The notes: generated by a model from the sequence alone, not told the origin. A stretch of 8,852 bases of DNA from Candidatus Omnitrophota bacterium (GCA_020057015.1 JAGVGS010000173.1:1-8852); one strand, 5' to 3'; positions 1-5,895 are shown, counted from the stretch's first letter. Numbers and translations: made by a program.

Positions 1-1248
1 AAGGCCGACATCGCCGCCGGCCAGTTCCCGCCGGCCATTCGCGCGGCCCTCATCGGCAGCTGCACGAACTCCTCGTATGAGGACATCGGGCGCGCCGCGG
101 CGGTGGCCGAGCAGGCCAAGGCGGTGGGGCTGAAGTCGAAGTCGTATTTCCTCATTACCCCTGGGTCTGATCAGATCCACCACACCATCGAGCGTGATGG
201 GCAGTTGAAAGCGCTGGAGGCCATCGGCGGCACGGTGCTCGCGAATGCGTGCGGCCCGTGCATCGGCCAGTGGAAGCGCGATGACATCAAGCCTGGGGAA
301 GCGAACTCGATCCTCACCTCGTTTAACCGCAATTTCCCAGGCCGCAATGACGGCACATCCGAGACGCTCTCCTTCATGGGCAGCCCGGAGATCGTCACCG
401 CGATGGCCTTGGCCGGCGATTTGCGCTTTAACCCGCTCACCGACCCGCTCACGACGCCCGATGGCCGCCAGGTCACCTTGCAGGCGCCCGAAGCGCCGGA
501 GCTGCCGGCCAAGGGATTCGTCCAAGGCATGGCCGGGTACTTGCCGCCCAAACCCTTGGGTGAGCGCAAAGCGGTCGACGTGAAGATCGCACCTGCCAGC
601 GAGCGGCTGCAGATGCTGGAGCCGTTTCCTGCCTGGGAGGGAAAGGATTTCGAGCAGCTGCCCGTGCTGTTGAAGGTCAAAGGCCCCTGCACGACCGATC
701 ATATTTCACCGGCCGGCAAATGGCTGCGCTTTCGCGGGCATCTCGATCGCATCAGCGAGAACATGTTCACCATGGCGAACAACGTATGGACCACGCAGGC
801 CGGCACCGCCATAGACCAGCTCGATGGCCAGACCAAGCCGGCCCCCCAAGTGGCACGGCACTATAAGGCGCAAGGCTTAGGCTGGGCCGTGATCGGCGAT
901 GAGAATTATGGCGAGGGCTCCAGCCGCGAGCACGCGGCCATGTCGCCGCGCTATCTCGGCTGCCGCGTAGTGATCGCCAAGAGCTTTGCGCGGCTGCATC
1001 TGACGAATCTGAAGAAGCAGGGGATTCTGGCGTGCACGTTCGCGCAGTCGGCGGATCACGACAAGGTGCTGGCGCACGATCGGCTGAGCGTGACAGGGCT
1101 TACAGCACTCGCCCCAGGGCAGCCCCTGACCGCGATCCTGCACCATCCGGATCGGCGCACCGACACGCTGCGCCTGCAGCACTCCTTGACCGCGGAGCAG
1201 ATCCGCTGGTTCAAGGCCGGGGCCGCCCTCAACCTGATCAGCGCATGA
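1..1248 (+). CDS. acn: Aconitate hydratase, mitochondrial-type (C-terminal part; 5' end outside window)
   Basis: Aconitase interconverts citrate and isocitrate through cis-aconitate in the TCA cycle, in the cytoplasm, using a [4Fe-4S] cluster. The reading frame is open from base 1, so about 415 residues of an expected 750-780 are present. The three cluster cysteines are visible: one in IGSCTNSSYEDI (TGC at 61-63) and two in ANACGPCIGQW (TGC at 250 and 259). The 63-residue gap and the CxxC spacing equal those of pig mitochondrial aconitase (C358, C421, C424). The swivel domain follows, with KGPCTTDHISPAG, KWLRFRGHLD and GDENYGEGSSREHAA, the last holding the active-site Ser and Arg. The C-terminus (WFKAGAALN) matches the family end, so the 3' end is intact. 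This is the mitochondrial aconitase branch rather than the AcnA/IRP or AcnB branch. Its TGA overlaps the ATG of the response regulator by 4 bases (ATGA), suggesting co-transcription and coupled translation. Confidence 0.96.
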   Translation, partial: KADIAAGQFPPAIRAALIGSCTNSSYEDIGRAAAVAEQAKAVGLKSKSYFLITPGSDQIHHTIERDGQLKALEAIGGTVLANACGPCIGQWKRDDIKPGEANSILTSFNRNFPGRNDGTSETLSFMGSPEIVTAMALAGDLRFNPLTDPLTTPDGRQVTLQAPEAPELPAKGFVQGMAGYLPPKPLGERKAVDVKIAPASERLQMLEPFPAWEGKDFEQLPVLLKVKGPCTTDHISPAGKWLRFRGHLDRISENMFTMANNVWTTQAGTAIDQLDGQTKPAPQVARHYKAQGLGWAVIGDENYGEGSSREHAAMSPRYLGCRVVIAKSFARLHLTNLKKQGILACTFAQSADHDKVLAHDRLSVTGLTALAPGQPLTAILHHPDRRTDTLRLQHSLTAEQIRWFKAGAALNLISA

Positions 1249-1940
1249 CCGCGCCCAAAGTGCTCATCGTGGACGATGAAAAGAACATCGTCGAGACGAT
1301 CAAGTACAACCTCACCCAAGCAGGCTTTCGCACGCTGACCGCCTTCGACGGCAAGCAGGCCCTGGAGCTGGCGCGGCGGGAGCTGCCGGATCTCATCACA
1401 CTGGATGTGATGCTCCCCCACCACGATGGCTGGGAGGTCTGCCGGCTGCTGCGTCAGGACCCGGCCACCCGCCGCATTCCCATTATCATGCTGACGGTGA
1501 AGAACGAAGAATCCGACAAGGTCATCGGGCTCGAGCTCGGCGCCGATGATTACCTGACCAAGCCCTTTAGCCCCAAGGAGCTGGTGGCGCGCGCGAAGGC
1601 GCTGCTGCGGCGCAGCAAGGCGCTGGTGGCGGAGGACGTCTTCAGCCTCGAAGAGCTCACGGTAGACTTTGGCCGGCACGTGGTGCGGCTGGGGGCAAAA
1701 GCCGTGGGGCTGACGGCCAAGGAGTTTGAGCTGCTCAAGGCCCTGCTGCAGGCGCAGGGCCGGGTGCTCAGCCGCGATTTTCTGCTGGATCGCGTGTGGG
1801 GCCTGGAGCAGTCGATGGAGATTGAAACCCGCACGGTGGATGTGCACGTCGGCCAGCTGCGCAAGAAGCTCAAGGGCATGGCCAAGCGCCTGGTCACTGT
1901 CAAGAGCGCGGGATACCGCTTTGACACCGACTCCCGGTGA
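1245..1940 (+). CDS. phoB: PhoB-type (OmpR family) response regulator
   Basis: A 231-residue two-component DNA-binding regulator, the usual length for the OmpR/PhoB family. The receiver domain (about residues 4-118) shows the acidic pair D10-D11, the phospho-acceptor D54 in TLDVMLP, the switch T84 in MLTVKNE and K106 in TKPF. The winged-helix effector domain (about 130-229) shows LTAKEFELLKALL, the RTVDVHVGQLRKKL recognition helix and the terminal SAGYRF wing. The ATG at 1245 lies inside the aconitase stop (ATGA), has no clear Shine-Dalgarno and places the receiver domain exactly at the N-terminus, so coupled translation is likely. In-frame codons further upstream lie within aconitase and would add no family sequence. 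A PhoR-like kinase follows directly and a pst operon lies 4 kb downstream, which supports a phosphate-starvation role. Assignment to PhoB rather than another OmpR-family regulator is inferred from similarity and context. Confidence 0.9.
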   Translation: MTAPKVLIVDDEKNIVETIKYNLTQAGFRTLTAFDGKQALELARRELPDLITLDVMLPHHDGWEVCRLLRQDPATRRIPIIMLTVKNEESDKVIGLELGADDYLTKPFSPKELVARAKALLRRSKALVAEDVFSLEELTVDFGRHVVRLGAKAVGLTAKEFELLKALLQAQGRVLSRDFLLDRVWGLEQSMEIETRTVDVHVGQLRKKLKGMAKRLVTVKSAGYRFDTDSR

Positions 1941-3150
1941 GGCCTCCCGGGTTCCTTCGACGCGTTGGTGGACGAGAGCCTTCCTCTCGTTGTTTGCCCG
2001 GCCTTTCCTCGAGGAGTGGCGGCACGCCCAGGTGCGCGCCGACCAGCTGCAGGCGCGCCTGCAGGTGTTGGAGTCGCAGCAATATCAGGCCGAAGTGATC
2101 CTCGCCAGCATGGTCGAGGGTGTGTGCGCGCTGGATAAGGAAGGCTACGTGGTGTGGCTCAACCCGGCTGCGCAGCGGGTGCTGGGCCTGCCGGCGCATC
2201 AGGTGTTCGGCAAACGGTTCCTGGACCTCTTTCGCCAGCCGGATTTGGACACGCTCATTACCCGCGTGCTGGCTCTGGGCGAGCCGGAAAGCCGCGAGCT
2301 GCGTCTCTTCGGGCCGCCGGAGCGCGTCCTGAGCCTCCAAGTCGCCCCTTGTGAAGGCGGCACGACCGGGGCGGCCCTGGTGCTGGTGGCACAGGATGTC
2401 ACTGAAACCCGGCGCCTCGAAGGCTTGCGGCGCGAGTTTGTGGCCAACGTGTCACACGAGCTGAAGACGCCGCTCACGTCTATCCGGGGCCTGGTCGAGA
2501 CGCTGCTGGGGGGCGCCTTGGAAGATCCGGCCCACAACCGCCGTTTCGTTGGCCTCATCGAGGAAGACACTGTCCGGCTGACGCGGCTCATCGACGACCT
2601 GCTGGATCTCTCGCGCATTGAGTCCAAGGCCTTGGTGCTGCAGCCTCAAGCCATCACCCTGCGGCCGCTCTTGGAGCAGTTGGTCGCCTCTTTTCAGCCG
2701 CAGTTGCAGGCCGGCCAGGTGAGCCTGAGTCTTGTGGCACCGGATGATCTGCCGCTGGTCAGCGGTGATGTGGAACGCCTGCGCCAGATATTCATCAACC
2801 TGCTCGATAACGCGATCAAGTTCAACAAGGTCGGCGGTCGGGTCGACGTGACGGCGCGAAGCGAGGGGCCCTGGGTGCGCGTGGCGGTGCAGGATACGGG
2901 CAGCGGCATCCCAGCACCGGATTTGCCGCGTATCTTCGAGCGGTTTTACCGCGTGGATAAGGCGCGCGCTCGGGCCCTGGGTGGCACCGGGCTTGGCCTC
3001 GCGATTGTGAAGCACTTGGTGGAGCTGCACCAGGGTACGGTTAGCGTGGAGAGCTGCCCGGATCAGGGCAGCACGTTTACGGTGAGCTTGCCACGCGCCG
3101 AACAGAGACCGCCAGCAGCACCAGGCCGCCCACCCCCACCCCGACGCTGA
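1921..3150 (+). CDS. phoR: PhoR-type sensor histidine kinase lacking obvious transmembrane segments
   Basis: This kinase is expected to autophosphorylate and pass phosphate to the PhoB-type partner encoded just upstream. Numbered from TTG 1921 (409 residues): a coiled, charged linker (about 25-58), a PAS domain (about 60-158, ILASMVEGVCALD to VAQDVTE), a HisKA dimerisation helix with phospho-acceptor H179 in FVANVSHELKTPLTS, then a HATPase domain with N-box N297 (FINLLDNAIKFN), G1 D325 (DTGSGIP) and G2 at 354 (GGTGLGLAI). All catalytic boxes are intact. There is no ATG before the PAS domain. Candidate starts are TTG 1921 (chosen: weak GCGGGA 8 bases upstream, 20-base overlap with phoB), TTG 1990 and GTG 2032, so the 5' end is uncertain. 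The usual two membrane helices of PhoR are absent, and the short gap after phoB leaves no room for them. The last 18 residues, rich in Pro and Arg, lie antisense to the lgt 3' end and look like non-family extension. Confidence 0.88.
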   Translation: MTPTPGEASRVPSTRWWTRAFLSLFARPFLEEWRHAQVRADQLQARLQVLESQQYQAEVILASMVEGVCALDKEGYVVWLNPAAQRVLGLPAHQVFGKRFLDLFRQPDLDTLITRVLALGEPESRELRLFGPPERVLSLQVAPCEGGTTGAALVLVAQDVTETRRLEGLRREFVANVSHELKTPLTSIRGLVETLLGGALEDPAHNRRFVGLIEEDTVRLTRLIDDLLDLSRIESKALVLQPQAITLRPLLEQLVASFQPQLQAGQVSLSLVAPDDLPLVSGDVERLRQIFINLLDNAIKFNKVGGRVDVTARSEGPWVRVAVQDTGSGIPAPDLPRIFERFYRVDKARARALGGTGLGLAIVKHLVELHQGTVSVESCPDQGSTFTVSLPRAEQRPPAAPGRPPPPRR

Positions 3151-3844
3151 CGAGCTGTTGCAGCGTCAGCCCGGCCCACCAGACCACCTGATCACCCCGT
3201 AGGGATTCAATCGCCCCGCGCAGCAGCGCGTAGCTGATCAAGAACCAGCCGCTGGCGCGGCCCGGATACTGTAGCAGCGTGCCGTGGCGCTGGCCTTGGC
3301 GCAGCAACACAAAGAGCCCCAGCAAGCCTGTCATTTCCAAGAGTTGCGTCGGGATAACAGGCTCAGGATGGCCGGGTAATCTGACCCCCCACCAAGCCTG
3401 CGTTGCGCGGCCGTAGCAGCAGCCCTGCATAAAACATCCCAGCCGGCCGATGGCATGCCCCAGCGCCATGAACGGGGCCATGTGATCGGCGACACGCAGC
3501 GAGCTGAGGCGCTTGAGGCGCACATAGACCCAGCCTGCTCCCACCGATCCGAAGAGGGCCCCATACCAGATCAGGCCCCCGTGCCAGAAGGCAAGAATTT
3601 CCTCGGGGTGGCGCTTGAACACTGACCAGTAGAGCAGCACGTAATACACGCGCGCGCCGGCCAGGCCTCCGATGAGCGCAACACCTGTTAGGTCAATGAC
3701 TTGTGACGCCGTCAGTGCTCGGTATGCAGGGGCACGCATCTCGGCGGCTTGGCTGGCCAGCCACGTGCCGATCAGGAAGGCCGCGGCCATCAGCACTGCG
3801 TAGCTGTGCAGTTGCACCGGGCCCAGGGTGAACGTGGGAAACAT
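3077..3844 (-). CDS. lgt: Prolipoprotein diacylglyceryl transferase
   Basis: Lgt moves a diacylglyceryl group from phosphatidylglycerol to the lipobox cysteine of preprolipoproteins, the first step of lipoprotein maturation at the inner membrane. The protein has 255 residues, close to the family length, with several hydrophobic segments. Family landmarks in order are HSYAVLMAAAF near the N-terminus, GGLAGARVYYV (59-69), HGGLIWYGALFG (H88, equivalent to E. coli H103), GHAIGRLGCF (R134, equivalent to R143), PTQLLE and a late YALLRGAIESLRGD. Two positions differ from E. coli: Asn146 and Glu151 align with C137 and C142 in GRLGCFMQGCC. To my recollection this Cys-rich form is a recurrent subtype rather than damage. 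The gene runs opposite to its neighbours. Its TAA lies inside phoR (74-bp tail-to-tail overlap). It has no Shine-Dalgarno and a promoter almost touching the ATG. Confidence 0.94.
   Translation of the reverse strand: MFPTFTLGPVQLHSYAVLMAAAFLIGTWLASQAAEMRAPAYRALTASQVIDLTGVALIGGLAGARVYYVLLYWSVFKRHPEEILAFWHGGLIWYGALFGSVGAGWVYVRLKRLSSLRVADHMAPFMALGHAIGRLGCFMQGCCYGRATQAWWGVRLPGHPEPVIPTQLLEMTGLLGLFVLLRQGQRHGTLLQYPGRASGWFLISYALLRGAIESLRGDQVVWWAGLTLQQLVSVGVGVGGLVLLAVSVRRVASSP
3146..3170. repeat. Hairpin across the phoR stop codon, inside lgt
   Basis: GCTGACG (3146-3152) and CGTCAGC (3164-3170) are perfect inverted repeats, and an inner CTG-TTG-CAG extends the stem after a two-base bulge. The phoR TGA (3148-3150) lies in the left arm. 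Neither strand has a U-tract after the stem, so this is not a standard intrinsic terminator. It could shape or protect the 3' end of either convergent transcript, or it could be chance in GC-rich coding DNA. Confidence 0.4.
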
Positions 3845-3854
3845 GGTCTAAGCC

Positions 3855-3883
3855 ATCATAGCTGGGGGCAGAGAGTTTCGCAA
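3855..3883 (-). promoter_or_regulatory. Sigma70-like promoter of lgt
   Basis: Read on the minus strand, a -35 TTGCGA (3883-3878) is followed by a 17-base spacer and a -10 TATGAT (3860-3855), 5 of 6 matches to consensus. The ATG starts 10 bases after the -10, so initiation 6-7 bases downstream would leave a leader of only about 3-5 bases. This agrees with the missing Shine-Dalgarno. No start-site data are available here. Confidence 0.6.
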
Positions 3884-3889
3884 CGAAAC
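3875..3889. repeat. Short perfect inverted repeat over the lgt -35 element
   Basis: GTTTCG-CAA-CGAAAC is a perfect 6-bp inverted repeat with a 3-base centre, overlapping the lgt -35 hexamer (3878-3883). The position would suit a repressor operator, but the repeat is short and no binding protein is identified. Confidence 0.35.
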
Positions 3890-3891
3890 GA

Positions 3892-3931
3892 ATGGGACGG
3901 TGATTTTTTCGTCCGTCCATTGCATTTTTTT
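3892..3931 (+). terminator. Possible stem-loop followed by T-run
   Basis: The arms ATGGGACGG (3892-3900) and CCGTCCAT (3913-3920) can pair over 8 bp with one bulged G and a 12-base loop. After TGCA comes a run of seven T (3925-3931). The gap before the T-run and the large loop make this a poor intrinsic terminator. If real, it would insulate the riboswitch gene from transcription entering across lgt. Confidence 0.25.
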
Positions 3932-3975
3932 GCCGCATATGGTTAGTTTTAAGGGTAGGGTAAGTAAGTCATTCG

Positions 3976-4076
3976 GCTCTCGATAAACGCACACCTGGGG
4001 TAACCCAGGGTCGCAAAGCTTCCGATCCTGCAGGCTGAGGTCACTGACCTGCAGGAGAGCGGGGCTACCGAAGGAG
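3976..4076 (+). promoter_or_regulatory. Cyclic di-GMP-I (GEMM-I) riboswitch upstream of pilin-like gene
   Basis: The core matches the GEMM-I aptamer in order. GCACACC (3989-3995) stands where Vibrio Vc2 has GCAAACC. A helix CCTGGG/CCCAGG (3994-3999, 4004-4009) is capped by a GTAA (GNRA) tetraloop. Then comes TCGCAAAGC (4011-4019), against ACGCAAAGC in Vc2. A second stem CCG/CGG plus a perfect 8-bp CCTGCAGG pair (4027-4034, 4048-4055) encloses a 13-base loop, followed by AGCGGGGCTACCGAAGG (4058-4074), against AGCGGGGUUACCGAUGG. By this alignment G3989, A4016 and C4068 correspond to Vc2 G20, A47 and C92, the ligand-contacting bases. A G at position 20 favours cyclic di-GMP over cGAMP. The 3' end overlaps the Shine-Dalgarno of the next gene, so translational control is likely. 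The closing P1 helix is not obvious: CTCTCG (3977-3982) pairing with 4069-4076 is a possibility. Confidence 0.9.
4071..4076 (+). promoter_or_regulatory. Shine-Dalgarno of the pilin-like gene, part of the riboswitch end
   Basis: AAGGAG lies 7 bases before GTG 4084, which fixes this non-ATG start. The same bases form the 3' edge of the GEMM-I element, so folding of the aptamer and ribosome access are probably linked. Confidence 0.8.
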
Positions 4077-4083
4077 TCGCACA

Positions 4084-5697
4084 GTGCTGCACTCGACACG
4101 TTCGCTTCAATCCTGCCGCGGGGCGGCCTTTCTGCTGGCGGTCTATCTCTCCGCGCTCGTCCTTCTCTTGATGGGCGGCGTGTCCCTGCAGCGCACGCAA
4201 GGAGAGGTGCGCGCGGCCTCGATCTCCGGCAATCTGCAGCAGGCCTTTTGGCTGGCCGATGCCGGCCTGGATGAAGGGCTCTCCGCCCTGCGCGAGGATC
4301 GGTCCTTAAGCACCCTCACAGCAAGAGAGCTCGGTGTCGTCATAGGCGATGCCCGCTACACCAGGTTCGCTGCGTCCGACAGCCTGATGGATGGCACGTA
4401 TGGGCCTTTCAGCACGCCCGTCGGTACGTATACCCTGAAGGTCCAAACCAGCAAGCTTGAGGTGCTGGGCCCCGAAGGCATGCAGCTTACTCGCGCCATT
4501 ACCAGCACTGGCACGGCTGCGGGCCGTGAAGCCAGCGTGACAGCGGTGACGACCAGCGAGACCATCCCGCTCACCGGGGTCTTTGCCAATGGGCCGGTGC
4601 TCGCACCGGGCAACGTGACGATTACAGGCTCGTTGCACACCGCTGCCGGCGTGCCGGGTAGCTTTATGTCGTACTGGGGAGACTCGTTGCGCATTTTCGG
4701 GGATCTCACGGTCGGCTTGCCGGAGCAGGATAATGCCTACACGAAGCTGTATGGCGGGACCAGCTGGATGGCTGCGAGGGATTGCTGCACGAACTACACT
4801 CCTGGCGCCGGCTCGTGGAACGTAACAGATCAGGCTGGCTACGATGAGGCGTTCAAGGGTGGCGCGGCCGTGGTCTTGCCCGCGGCATTGCAGCGCGGGT
4901 GGGAACCGAAGCATACGGTCAGCGGGAAGATCTCGGCCGTGGAGATGCCCCGCATTCAGCCCATCGCGATGCCTGTCGATCTCGTTGGGGCGGCCGTGCC
5001 TTTGATTGTGCCTGATGGACAGACCGTGGTCATGAACGCCAATGGGGTTGACGCCGATGAGGCACCGATCGTTCGCCTCAAGGTGCAAGCGTTGGCCCTG
5101 GGCCGCGACAGCGCGCTCATTTTCAACGCGCCGGCAGAGATTTACATCGAGGGCAGCCTCAGCAGCAGCGATGCAGACACCTTAAGGGATGGCTATTGGG
5201 GTTTCTCGCCCACAGGGGCGGCGATCTACCTGGGTACCGACAGCGTGCTGGTGGCCTTAGACCCCAGCGGCCTCCATACCTTGGAAAAGGGCGTCTTGCT
5301 GAAAGTGACCCAAGCACCCTCAGGGAGTGCTGGTGCTGTCATAGCAGACATGCCCTGGGCGTTTTATGGCTCGCTCTGGGCTCCGGAATCACCGGCTAAG
5401 CTGGCGGCGTCCTTAGCCTATATGACGTATGATTGGTGGATGGACCTCGATGAGCATGTGAAGGATCCTGGCACGCCCGGGGGCCTCAAAGGCATGAAGA
5501 ACCCCTATGTGGTCGTGGATAGCTTACAGCTCGGCGGGATGGCCATCGGCTGCTCTGCGCTGGTCGTCGATAAGGACCGGCAAGCCACCCTCGGCGAGGA
5601 TGGCAAGATCGAGTACGAAATGACCGGCTGGAGAAATACGCTGCAAGGTGTGACTCCGAATGCACCTGTCATCGTGCCGCCCGACGACGATGATTAG
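4084..5697 (+). CDS. PilX-like pilin-related surface protein under c-di-GMP riboswitch control
   Basis: A 537-residue protein. Residues 1-13 are a short basic leader ending RG. Residues 14-35 are one hydrophobic helix (AFLLAVYLSALVLLLMGGVS), then an amphipathic stretch with GNLQQAFWLADAGLDEGL (about 49-66). This is the layout of PilX-type minor pilin N-termini (PilX_N family), where prepilin peptidase cuts after the Gly. The usual Glu5 is not present. The remaining 400 or so residues look beta-rich and secreted, with stretches such as FANGPVLAPGNVTITGSL, AEIYIEGSLSSS and AFYGSLWAPESP near the C-terminus. These recall the DUF7305-type C-terminal region of large PilX-like proteins (family recalled, not searched). 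It ends in PPDDDD. The start is GTG with AAGGAG 7 bases upstream. No other pilus gene lies in the window, so it may join type IV pili made elsewhere as a minor subunit or tip adhesin. No exact function is assigned. Confidence 0.75.
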   Translation: MLHSTRSLQSCRGAAFLLAVYLSALVLLLMGGVSLQRTQGEVRAASISGNLQQAFWLADAGLDEGLSALREDRSLSTLTARELGVVIGDARYTRFAASDSLMDGTYGPFSTPVGTYTLKVQTSKLEVLGPEGMQLTRAITSTGTAAGREASVTAVTTSETIPLTGVFANGPVLAPGNVTITGSLHTAAGVPGSFMSYWGDSLRIFGDLTVGLPEQDNAYTKLYGGTSWMAARDCCTNYTPGAGSWNVTDQAGYDEAFKGGAAVVLPAALQRGWEPKHTVSGKISAVEMPRIQPIAMPVDLVGAAVPLIVPDGQTVVMNANGVDADEAPIVRLKVQALALGRDSALIFNAPAEIYIEGSLSSSDADTLRDGYWGFSPTGAAIYLGTDSVLVALDPSGLHTLEKGVLLKVTQAPSGSAGAVIADMPWAFYGSLWAPESPAKLAASLAYMTYDWWMDLDEHVKDPGTPGGLKGMKNPYVVVDSLQLGGMAIGCSALVVDKDRQATLGEDGKIEYEMTGWRNTLQGVTPNAPVIVPPDDDD

Positions 5698-5768
5698 GAT
5701 CCGTAGGCGCAGGCTGATGGCCTCCGCTACCACACACCGGTAATACGCCTCCCCGTTTCCCCCGCTCG

Positions 5769-5786
5769 TTTTACCCACTCTTTACG
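5769..5786 (+). promoter_or_regulatory. Candidate Pho box (direct repeat, 11-bp pitch)
   Basis: TTTTACC (5769-5775) and CTTTACG (5780-5786) share the core TTTAC and start 11 bp apart with a 4-bp gap. This is the half-site spacing of Pho boxes bound by PhoB/PhoP regulators (compare Bacillus TTTACA repeats and Streptomyces 7+4+7 repeats). It precedes the porin-pstS-pstC genes and stands out as T-rich in GC-rich DNA. The nearest -10-like hexamer, TACACT (5818-5823), lies 31 bp downstream, farther than in E. coli Pho promoters, so the exact promoter is unresolved. Confidence 0.4.
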
Positions 5787-5819
5787 TGCGCCACAAACCG
5801 CCCTGACCCTCTCCGCCTA

Positions 5820-5882
5820 CACTGGCTGCCACGATAACGAGCAGCAGTGGGGCGAAGGCCAGCTCCTGGCAACGGCCAGGGG
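5820..5882 (+). other. Structured leader region of the porin gene (two hairpins)
   Basis: Hairpin 1 pairs CACTG plus CTGC (5820-5829, one bulged G) with GCAGCAGTG (5841-5849) around an 11-base loop. Hairpin 2 pairs CTCCTGGC (5863-5870) with GCCAGGGG (5875-5882) around AACG. An alternative pairing uses GCCAG (5858-5862) with CTGGC (5866-5870), so GCCAG occurs twice and competes for one CTGGC. I do not recognise a known riboswitch class. The rest of 5698-5819 holds only the candidate Pho box and a weak hairpin. Confidence 0.4.
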
Positions 5883-5888
5883 ACAACG

Positions 5889-5895
5889 AAGGAGG
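5889..5895 (+). promoter_or_regulatory. Shine-Dalgarno of the porin gene
   Basis: AAGGAGG lies 10 bases before ATG 5906. The pstS gene has the same heptamer at the same distance, which supports both start choices. Confidence 0.7.

Noticed and set aside
171..692. Long open frames opposite aconitase, and similar ones opposite phoB, phoR, the pilin-like gene, porin and pstS
   Set aside because: They are antisense or out-of-frame shadows of well-supported genes in GC-rich DNA and show no recognisable family motifs.
1032..1244. Longer phoB frame beginning at 1032
   Set aside because: The added residues are out-of-frame aconitase sequence. The receiver domain begins right after ATG 1245.
1726..1920. 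Longer phoR frame beginning at 1726
   Set aside because: It would overlap most of the phoB effector domain and adds Arg/Cys/Ser-rich non-family sequence.
3920..3948. TTGCAT plus 17 bases plus TTAGTT as promoter of the riboswitch
   Set aside because: The -10 matches consensus poorly and the -35 overlaps the stem-loop arm. Support is insufficient.
3951..3969. GGGTA tandem resembling a telomere-like or iteron repeat
   Set aside because: Only two copies occur, with no other sign of an origin or repeat array.
3989..4070. cGAMP-selective (GEMM-Ib) reading of the riboswitch
   Set aside because: The base aligned to Vc2 position 20 is G, whereas cGAMP-preferring members typically carry A there.
5703..5730. 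Hairpin GTAG/CTAC with inner AGGC/GCCT after the pilin-like gene
   Set aside because: Two 4-bp stems with an internal loop and no T-run are too weak to call a terminator.
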